From Halicephalobus mephisto (lineage: Eukaryota; Nematoda; Chromadorea; Rhabditida; Panagrolaimidae): DNA of 64,000 nucleotides. Position 1 is the stretch's first letter. Every line of letters starts with the position of its first letter. The translations under genes were made by a program, and so were the position numbers. The notes under the pieces are model-generated. The model searched no databases. It was not told the origin of the DNA and saw nothing but the letters and a program-made list of their open reading frames with translations. The stretch spans positions 434,001-498,000 of the forward strand of contig SWDT01000016.1 in NCBI GenBank assembly GCA_009193035.1, read 5' to 3'. Positions 59,701-64,000 of this stretch are shown in pieces.

Positions 59701-62700
59701 ACATTTGAGGAAGCAGAAAAATGGGGAATTGTTGACAGTAGAGCTGGATATTACTTGGATAAGACTAACAACCAGAGATTACCATTTACAGAAGCTGCTC
59801 GTCAACATAGAATTTATCCCACCGGCGGAGTTCCTGAAAATGCTGGAGATGCTATTCATACTACTGTGAAAGTCCAAACTCGTTCTGAAGTTTCCAAGAA
59901 GGAAGCTGTCCACACTGGAGCTGGACAACTTGGAGAATACAACATCACTAAGATGATTGCTGCCAATGGTTACGATACTCAGACTGGCAGATTCCGTCAT
60001 CCAGATGCTGATAAGGATATGACTTTGAAGGAACTCATCGTCAAGGGTTACTTGAATCCGTATGCCACTACAGTCATTGACAAGAGGAATAATCGTGAAG
60101 TCAAACTTCTCGATGCCATTGAAGAGCACCTTGTGGATGATATCAATGGCACCGTTAAGGACACGTCCACTGGAAGAGAAGTCGACTTTAGAACGGCTAT
60201 GAACTATGGCTTGATCAAGGAACAGACTCATGATTCGATTGAGGGGTTTCTTTCAACAGCCGGAGCATCTGTCCCGGGGAGTTCTCATTCACCGAGATTG
60301 GTAGAGAGGAAACTTCAATTGACTCCATACGCTCAGGAACCAGCTAGTCATAGACCTCAGGAGTCCAACGTTAGCAACTTCGTTCGAAACCAAGTCGGAG
60401 TGATTGAGAGAAGAGGAGTTGGAGGTGATGTCGAAAGACTTGTGGACCTCGGAGCCGGAAACCAAGTTATGGTCAAGGTTATTCGAGGAGAGGATGGAAT
60501 AGAAAAGGGGGAATACGTCGACCCTAACACCGGAATGAAATTCACGATCCAACTCCACGGGGATCCCTATGTCACCCAAACAACTACTAAAGTTAAGTCG
60601 ACTTCTCAAGTCCAGTCCATTGATTTGGAACCCCATGCACAATTTGTTGGAATTGACAAAGTCAAGGACATGAGAACCGGACGAGTCATGTCTCTCCAAG
60701 ATGCTCAAAGAATGGGCCTTGCTAGAGTTGACAAGAAAGGCAAACAGGCTACTAAATCTTACTCCGTCTTCAGATCCAACATCCAACTTGCTGTCAATAG
60801 CGGAGTTGTTGATTCCCGGGGAGAAAAGATCTCTCTCGAAGAAGCTATTAGATCGAGAGTTGTGGATATTCAGAACCTCAAATACATCCATCCCAAAACT
60901 AATGAACCTTTGGATCTCAGCAGAGCCGCCAACATGGGTCTCATCGACGTCACTCTTGCTGAAACCCTTCCCAAAGGAGTTTGCCACCCTGCCAATGGAG
61001 AAAACATCTCGATCCAGAGAGCTATTGATCTTGGAATCGTTAATCCGAGATCCGGAGAAGTTAGAAATCCCTTCACGAATGAGAAACTCACTTGGGTTGA
61101 CTTGGTTAAACCAGTCTATGCTAGTCTTACGATGGAGGGGATTTATGACCCCAAGAAAGGGTATGGGGTTCCGATTGCCCATGCTTTCAACGAAGGCCTC
61201 ATTGACACGAGGACGGAACAATACTTTAACTCGATCACGGGGGATAGGTTCTCGTTGGCGGATGCGACCAGCAAAGGCCTCATTGACCAAGAAACGCACA
61301 GGGTCCTCACGACACCATTCTTGCAAGACTTTAGAACTCGGCGTCAGCTCAATTTGATTCAAGCTGTTAATTCTGGACTCATTGACCCAAGAGCTAGAAC
61401 TGTTAAATTAAGTGATACTAAGAATGTTTCCATTTCCCAAGCTGTTAAAGAAGGAGCTATTCCTAGAGATATCGGAGATAGGCTCAGAAAAGCCGACAGA
61501 CTGACCTTCGCTGAAGCGCTTGGAATTGGAGCTGTAGATGTCGTGGCCGACACTTTCACAGATCCAGATACAGGGAAACAAATGAGCATTGCTCAAGCTG
61601 TTCAAGCAGGATTACTCGACACAGGGGCTGTTGATTCATTTGATGAAGAAAACAGAAATCTTGCGAAAGTATTGAATTCTGATGAATTTGATGAGAGATC
61701 AGGAAGAGTCAGAGACAGAAGATCCGGAATGCATTTGACATTCAGAGCAGCTGTTGATCAAGGTGCTGTTGACCCTGATTCTCTTCTTCATGACATTGAG
61801 AGCTCCCAAACTATGACGATCAGAGAAGCTTTGAATAAGAATGTTGTTGACGGCGACGGCAAGTACGTCGACCCTAAGACTCACAATAAGATCCCGTTGA
61901 ATGAAGCCAACAGACTCGGTCTTGTCGCCCTTATTGCTTCCCCCATGCAAGCGGCTCAGGCAGTTACCGAAGCTGTCAAGAGAAGGGAAGCTGAAGGATA
62001 CAAATTCAAAATTGAAACCCTTGACGATGGAAGTCATGGAGGAAGACCCAAGTTCAGAGATGAACAAACAATTATCAAACTGACTCCAAGAGCTCAACAA
62101 CCAGGTTTAGCTGCGAAATTCAGATCTAATGTTTCTGATTCTCCAAGAACGAGCAGAAGATCGATGGTTGATGATGCCATTGCACTTGCTGATCTTCAGA
62201 ACGAATTCCTTGATAGACTTCAGCAAGCAGGAGTTAATATTGATGAGCCAGTCCTCCAGAACCCTTCTACAATGAGGAATGTTTCCCTCAGAGAAGCTGT
62301 GGAATCTGGGCTTCTCGATGTCGTCAATAATGAAATCGTTCATCCAACGAGCGGCAGACACTATACCCTCCCTAAAGCCGCTCACATGAGACTTATGAAC
62401 CCAGAGTCGGCTGAGAAACTTTTGAAATCTCTGAATCTCCCAACAGATGAACTTAATCAGCTTTTGCATCCATCTACTTCTACTCCTGTAGTGTCTAGTT
62501 ACCATTACAGTACGTCTACTACAAACTACCCCGATGTCAGTTATCCTTCTGGTTCCTCCATTCCTGAAGCACAACCCTCTGGAGATAGGAAATCTTTGAC
62601 GAGAGAAATCAATTGGTCTGGTGATGCTGCAGAACTTCGCAAACCTGGAGGAGATGTCAAAGTCCATACTTTTACAAATCCGGATGGTTCAGTAACAAAG

Positions 62701-64000
62701 CAAACAACCTCCAGTTATCATTATAGTTCCCGTGATTAATTGCCATCTGCATTTTACCCAGTGTTAAGCAAATTACGCATAATACTTTGCTCAATTTATT
62801 CACTGCCAATTTTCACTTATTTTTTCGAACTGAATGTCATCGAAAATTCTATTTTTTCCATTCCTTTTTATTCTCTACCTGCCCGAGAAGATTATCCGCC
62901 ATTGCTAAGGGTTTATGGAGGGGAATCAGATTGTTCCAGAGTCTTTGGAGTCCATCCCAAAAATCCTGTCTGTGGCTCTGGGATGAGAAAGACGAGACTC
63001 CTGAATCCTCGGCTTTTTCTGCTTGTAGCTTGGCAAATTAGCTTCAGTTATTCTACCGCGTGCTTACTGTATTCAGTTGGAGCAAAGTTAAATTTTTGAA
63101 GAGAATTTCTATTTTTTGTAAATAAAAAATGGTAAATAAGTCAGTCAAGTCAAGTTCAACTGGTCCATGTCGATTGTGAAACCACGAAAATCACGAAAAT
63201 TAATAACAATGATTAATCATAATAGTAATAACGATAATGATGGAAAATTAAAAATTCCTTTCAGGATTCTTTCCAAGAAAAGTGTGGAGACCAAACGGTA
63301 TTTATGACAAGAATTATGCAAGAACTCCAACAATTGCCTAATGCAAGGAGTCTGGATCTCGATTTCGGGACTCCAGATTCCACTTCCGCAGCGAGGATAG
63401 AGTTGTTGAAGATAAGGGAAAATTTAGCCCAATATGGAGCGGATGTTGAGAGAGCCGTCAGAGAAGCGGACAGACTCTGCGACGAGGGAGCGGAGATGCT
63501 CTCTCCCGAGCAGTTCCATGCTCTCAAAGAAGCTAGACAGAAATTACGGAATCAGTACAGAAGCATGGTTGATTATACTGACATTTTGTTGAAGAGGTAC
63601 AATAATTCGGGAATTCTTGAAATCTGAAAATTGAGATCACAACATTTAAAAATTACAAATGAGTATCGTTGCTAAATCCCAAAACCTTTTGGAAACTTGA
63701 AAATTCTTGAATTCGGATGGTTTCAGAAACTTCCATTGGATTCTGGAAACTTCCATGAGATTTCTAAAATCCTCATGAAATTTTATTCCAAAAAAACTTG
63801 AATTTCTTCCCCGAATACTTTTTAAAAATAATCTTCGAAAGCTAAAAACAACTTTGCATGTGAAATTTTTAAATGTCTTTCAGTATTAGAAAACTGTATT
63901 TCCGCTTTTTAGACTCGATGTAGCTACTTCCCTTCTAATTGAATTCACAAAGAAATCGACAGAGTTTCAGACTTGGATGCTCTCTAAATCCAAGTCCATT
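40294..64000 (+). CDS. vab-10: Spectraplakin VAB-10 (plectin/BPAG1/MACF family), continues past right edge
   Basis: VAB-10 links actin, intermediate filaments and microtubules; in C. elegans the A form holds epidermal fibrous organelles together and the B form acts in other tissues. Order seen: alternative N-termini; CH1 (45127-47100) and CH2 (50279-50708), the actin-binding domain; plakin domain with spectrin repeats and an SH3 fold (50994-55215); a charged-helix exon (56371-56664); a plectin-repeat exon ending in a stop (57031-62739); then spectrin-type exons from 63265 that continue past the window. With the first exon at 43954 and the short CH1 end, the A form adds to 3,353 residues in perfect frame. 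The plakin-to-terminal-exon junctions are all phase 0, so A and B ends can be swapped. Introns vary from 43 nt to several kb. Microtubule-binding GAS2 and EF-hand regions of the B form must lie outside. Confidence 0.95.
41165..41515. repeat. Tandem repeat, unit about 34 bases, roughly ten copies, in a vab-10 intron
   Basis: Unit approximately TTTCATATATGAAATATTGTTTTTAAATC, with the self-complementary core TCATATATGA. Copies drift toward the right end, which runs into the acceptor at 41511-41512. Related in motif to the array at 39630-40275. Confidence 0.8.
41749..43953 (+). other. vab-10 intronic region between alternative promoters
   Basis: About 2.2 kb. It contains TTCTAGAATTTTG-type degenerate repeats (42410-42600). 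The sequence just upstream of the next alternative first exon is expected to act as its promoter. Short frames at 41982-42203 and 43327-43524 have no splice support. Confidence 0.45.
43954..44116 (+). CDS. vab-10: vab-10 alternative N-terminus 2 (single short first exon)
   Basis: Starts ATG at 43954 ([20 protein letters not shown]) and ends [10 protein letters not shown] in phase 1 at a strong donor (AAAG/GTGAGTAA). Spliced to 45127 it reads [19 protein letters not shown], which matches the way vertebrate spectraplakins run into the CH1 domain. 54 residues, Ser/Tyr/acid-rich ([19 protein letters not shown]). I regard this as the form most like the canonical family N-terminus. Confidence 0.8.
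44794..45031 (+). CDS. vab-10: vab-10 alternative N-terminus 3 (single first exon)
   Basis: Starts ATG at 44794 ([20 protein letters not shown]) and ends [10 protein letters not shown] in phase 1 at donor ACTG/GTAAAA, 95 bases before the shared CH1 exon. 79 residues, with a His-rich stretch ([15 protein letters not shown]) and a Ser/Asn-rich part. The frame and phase match N-termini 1 and 2. Confidence 0.72.
45127..47274 (+). CDS. vab-10: vab-10 CH1 domain (first half of actin-binding domain)
   Basis: Exons 45127-45188, 45619-45708, 46603-46680 and 47008-47100 encode [59 protein letters not shown] and [27 protein letters not shown], a complete calponin-homology fold with the actin-binding signature. 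The last exon has two possible donors: 47101 (CAG/GTTTCG), which gives the family's normal short linker, and 47275, which adds 58 residues ([17 protein letters not shown]... then a Ser-rich tail). Both leave phase 0 and join CH2. Confidence 0.9.
48531..48962 (+). CDS. vab-10: vab-10 alternative N-terminus 4 or linker exon (joins CH2 without CH1)
   Basis: Encodes 144 residues from [20 protein letters not shown] to [10 protein letters not shown], Ser/Gly/His/Tyr-rich with a basic end ([17 protein letters not shown]). It ends at a GGAAG/GTTGGT donor in phase 0, which fits the CH2 exon at 50279. No good acceptor precedes it, and a TATATATTT lies about 35 bases upstream of the ATG, so I favour a first exon giving a CH2-only protein. 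Vertebrate dystonin and MACF1 have CH2-only isoforms, so this has a precedent. The frame stays open back to 47586, so the exon may be longer. Confidence 0.6.
48970..49460. repeat. TATA/GTAT low-complexity tract in a vab-10 intron
   Basis: Repeats of ATATACTGTATA, TACAGTGTATAT and TTTATATATG at about 30-60 base intervals, many self-complementary. Placed directly after the donor at 48963. Confidence 0.7.
50279..50708 (+). CDS. vab-10: vab-10 CH2 domain
   Basis: Exons 50279-50464 and 50520-50708, both phase 0. Contains [40 protein letters not shown] and then [20 protein letters not shown] and [15 protein letters not shown], the standard second calponin-homology domain of plakins. Confidence 0.92.
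50994..55215 (+). CDS. vab-10: vab-10 plakin domain: spectrin repeats with embedded SH3
   Basis: Exons 50994-51341, 51556-51833, 52069-52366, 52411-52656, 52885-53082, 53127-54397, 54453-54783 and 54988-55215 encode a continuous array of three-helix spectrin repeats (for example [74 protein letters not shown]). An SH3-like insert lies at about 53355-53525 ([20 protein letters not shown] ... WSVRGVDG ... [12 protein letters not shown]), as in plectin and BPAG1. The plakin domain binds junctional partners. All vab-10 forms starting upstream share it. The final exon ends in phase 0, KRKQQ, where the A/B choice begins. Confidence 0.93.
55216..56370 (+). other. 1.15-kb vab-10 intron before the charged-helix exon
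   Basis: AT-rich with one stretch (55320-55560) open in plus frames but without splice sites matching neighbours. Nothing else recognised. Confidence 0.4.
56371..56664 (+). CDS. vab-10: vab-10 charged single-helix exon (Glu/Arg/Ala-rich)
   Basis: A 98-residue phase-0 cassette, nearly all Glu, Arg and Ala, from [15 protein letters not shown] to [11 protein letters not shown]. It includes a 20-residue tandem repeat [20 protein letters not shown], twice (60-base DNA repeat), then EEE/RRR blocks. The i to i+4 Glu/Arg alternation without a leucine heptad suggests a stable single alpha-helix rather than a coiled coil. It occupies the place of the long coiled-coil rod of vertebrate plectin. It can be skipped without shifting frame. 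Confidence 0.85.
57031..62739 (+). CDS. vab-10: vab-10 A-specific terminal exon: plectin repeats
   Basis: One exon of 5,709 bases encoding 1,902 residues and a stop. It is a long series of plectin repeats of about 38 residues, recognisable by D-x-x-TG-x-x-L-T/S-L-x-E-A-x-x-x-G-L-I/V-D, such as [37 protein letters not shown] and [19 protein letters not shown]. Plectin repeats bind intermediate filaments. Less regular, Ser/Thr-rich spacers interrupt the series near 58960-59100, 59880-59930, 60240-60620 and 62020-62160. The tail is Ser/Tyr-rich and ends [11 protein letters not shown]. In C. elegans this exon is specific to VAB-10A, which anchors epidermis to muscle. Large minus-strand frames across it (up to 357 codons) are antisense shadows. 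Confidence 0.95.
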   Translation, partial: EPKINVAQPVQHAFAADEYDTFDTLRDAPDVAKMAEHEDEMQMYQEETVTKTQFYEMEGILHKQTGEILTFVEAIRQGLLDLSSGAGEFFDLVSGSKISLEKAAELGYINADVNALLNSRHGIRHPDTGEELTLLEAIQIGLYDPDSRQLRDIHTGEILGMLESKNICDMNTQRQLIKQGILKLPPISLENAIQQGVINTETGQFTGKFSGEIMSIQDALYNEYIQLSGQSNPSMAVPLSDVIEDGLIDAYSGEFVDRNSGEKFTLRQALSGQNKLISERVREIVNTQANQRVTVQEAILKNAINLRQGNFTDLATRNSLNLRQAFDNGFISKPMTLTEAVNKDAVDSANRFVDRGTKNRYTLLEAIANGVIDPDVRHIVDPDERDVVSIAEALERGLLDAQGRINLRKEQRTVDLRDALREGLLSKRVHHTIFEVKGFKNTQTGLNLNFNEAVEAGILNVPSERVVDLNTNHSSSISDSRVVDPLVKGYLTEPCGIKEGSYELTLIRAVAKGLVDPVKGVIIHHNREISPREAYNNGLVTLRGALRLTALLDVHPSMMTPIKRHDRKKRIQRPGQSGGIADDQIKVTLAEAMKQGLIDSRSQRFRQGNTEMSLHDAINQGLIDPTSEWVIPNRNSQVGPTIEEKTQETVTETGQQLAPKIYPDKQYEESVSTVKRVRRTETSAVGGPGGVSVYRAITGGKGSIEVPAEGYHVREAERRGIVDLSSGIVTPPGIDKQLTLEEAFTLGILNPKSISIRDPKSNRQLNALEAIEQKILDRQGYLDYRGRRLTLQEAIDERIAHLDAEPPAHISDSNKKVIQFSQGSGPVMSFRPVGQAVIEEHEQSWSFDSSVGQLIDSTTGERLSLDAALRNGRIAPDDLRVRDALTGREMTFEEAEKWGIVDSRAGYYLDKTNNQRLPFTEAARQHRIYPTGGVPENAGDAIHTTVKVQTRSEVSKKEAVHTGAGQLGEYNITKMIAANGYDTQTGRFRHPDADKDMTLKELIVKGYLNPYATTVIDKRNNREVKLLDAIEEHLVDDINGTVKDTSTGREVDFRTAMNYGLIKEQTHDSIEGFLSTAGASVPGSSHSPRLVERKLQLTPYAQEPASHRPQESNVSNFVRNQVGVIERRGVGGDVERLVDLGAGNQVMVKVIRGEDGIEKGEYVDPNTGMKFTIQLHGDPYVTQTTTKVKSTSQVQSIDLEPHAQFVGIDKVKDMRTGRVMSLQDAQRMGLARVDKKGKQATKSYSVFRSNIQLAVNSGVVDSRGEKISLEEAIRSRVVDIQNLKYIHPKTNEPLDLSRAANMGLIDVTLAETLPKGVCHPANGENISIQRAIDLGIVNPRSGEVRNPFTNEKLTWVDLVKPVYASLTMEGIYDPKKGYGVPIAHAFNEGLIDTRTEQYFNSITGDRFSLADATSKGLIDQETHRVLTTPFLQDFRTRRQLNLIQAVNSGLIDPRARTVKLSDTKNVSISQAVKEGAIPRDIGDRLRKADRLTFAEALGIGAVDVVADTFTDPDTGKQMSIAQAVQAGLLDTGAVDSFDEENRNLAKVLNSDEFDERSGRVRDRRSGMHLTFRAAVDQGAVDPDSLLHDIESSQTMTIREALNKNVVDGDGKYVDPKTHNKIPLNEANRLGLVALIASPMQAAQAVTEAVKRREAEGYKFKIETLDDGSHGGRPKFRDEQTIIKLTPRAQQPGLAAKFRSNVSDSPRTSRRSMVDDAIALADLQNEFLDRLQQAGVNIDEPVLQNPSTMRNVSLREAVESGLLDVVNNEIVHPTSGRHYTLPKAAHMRLMNPESAEKLLKSLNLPTDELNQLLHPSTSTPVVSSYHYSTSTTNYPDVSYPSGSSIPEAQPSGDRKSLTREINWSGDAAELRKPGGDVKVHTFTNPDGSVTKQTTSSYHYSSRD
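63121..63126 (+). terminator. vab-10: Polyadenylation signal of the vab-10 A form
   Basis: AATAAA in TTTTGTAAATAAAAAATGG, 382 bases after the A-form stop and 139 bases before the first B-form exon, so it separates the two alternative 3' ends. Confidence 0.6.
63265..64000 (+). CDS. vab-10: vab-10 B-form exons (first two seen; gene continues)
   Basis: Exon 63265-63596 follows a CCTTTCAG acceptor and opens in phase 0 with [20 protein letters not shown]. It can join either 55215 or 56664 in frame. It encodes helical spectrin-type sequence ([54 protein letters not shown]). The next exon starts at 63913 after TTTTTAG and reads [19 protein letters not shown]... to the edge, matching the start of the following spectrin repeat. 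The remaining spectrin repeats, EF hands and GAS2 domain expected for a B form are outside the window. Confidence 0.85.

Noticed and set aside
58540..61362. Large minus-strand open frames (305 and 357 codons)
   Set aside because: Fully antisense to the vab-10 plectin-repeat exon. The codon bias of the sense strand avoids stops on the other strand; the translations are Ser/Phe-rich with no domain.

Overview
This is a nuclear genomic window from a nematode, most likely a rhabditid; the species cannot be fixed from sequence alone. Evidence: protein-coding genes split by many introns, several only 43-50 nt long beside others of 1-4 kb; splice acceptors of the TTTTCAG/TTTTTAG type; acceptors directly upstream of start codons, as expected for spliced-leader addition; tight same-strand gene pairs that look like operons; and orthologues with clear nematode counterparts (vab-10, cpz-1, pcf-11, npp-6). 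All exon models were built by hand from splice signals and reading frame. Every complete model sums to a multiple of three.

Layout. 1-1692 (-): 5' third of a Nup160 nucleoporin gene running off the left edge. 3341-13588 (+): Phactr phosphatase/actin regulator with a 4.2-kb intron. 13899-15467 (-): hnRNP F/H-type RNA-binding protein, convergent with Phactr. 16013-16252 (+): tiny histidine-rich secreted peptide gene. 17077-18499: three tRNA-Cys(GCA) genes. 19705-22952 (-): pcf-11, a cleavage/termination factor, lying just downstream of an unrecognised 455-residue gene (23339-24834, -). 25182-26649 (+): RING-finger protein with an Asn/Arg-rich tail. 26802-28484 (-): four-helix membrane protein directly downstream of cpz-1 (cathepsin Z, 28668-32181, -). 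32781-34190 (-): ABHD2 lipase. 35095-37442 (+): mitochondrial SCOT (OXCT1). 37443-40293: gene-free, repeat-rich. 40294 to the right edge (+): the spectraplakin gene vab-10.

vab-10 fills more than a third of the window. At least three alternative first-exon sets splice in the same phase into a shared CH1 exon, and a fourth candidate start (48531, possibly a longer exon from 47586) splices directly to CH2. A common plakin domain follows. The gene then ends either in a 5.7-kb plectin-repeat exon with its own stop and polyadenylation signal (A form) or continues into spectrin-type exons beyond 64000 (B form).

No viral genes, transposase genes, CRISPR arrays or prokaryotic features were seen. The best candidates for something new are the long stop-free frame upstream of the vab-10 CH2 exon, the skippable charged-helix exon in vab-10, the His-rich peptide, the tRNA-Cys cluster with concerted acceptor-stem changes, the eroded RPEL motif in Phactr, and two uncharacterised genes in operon-like pairs.
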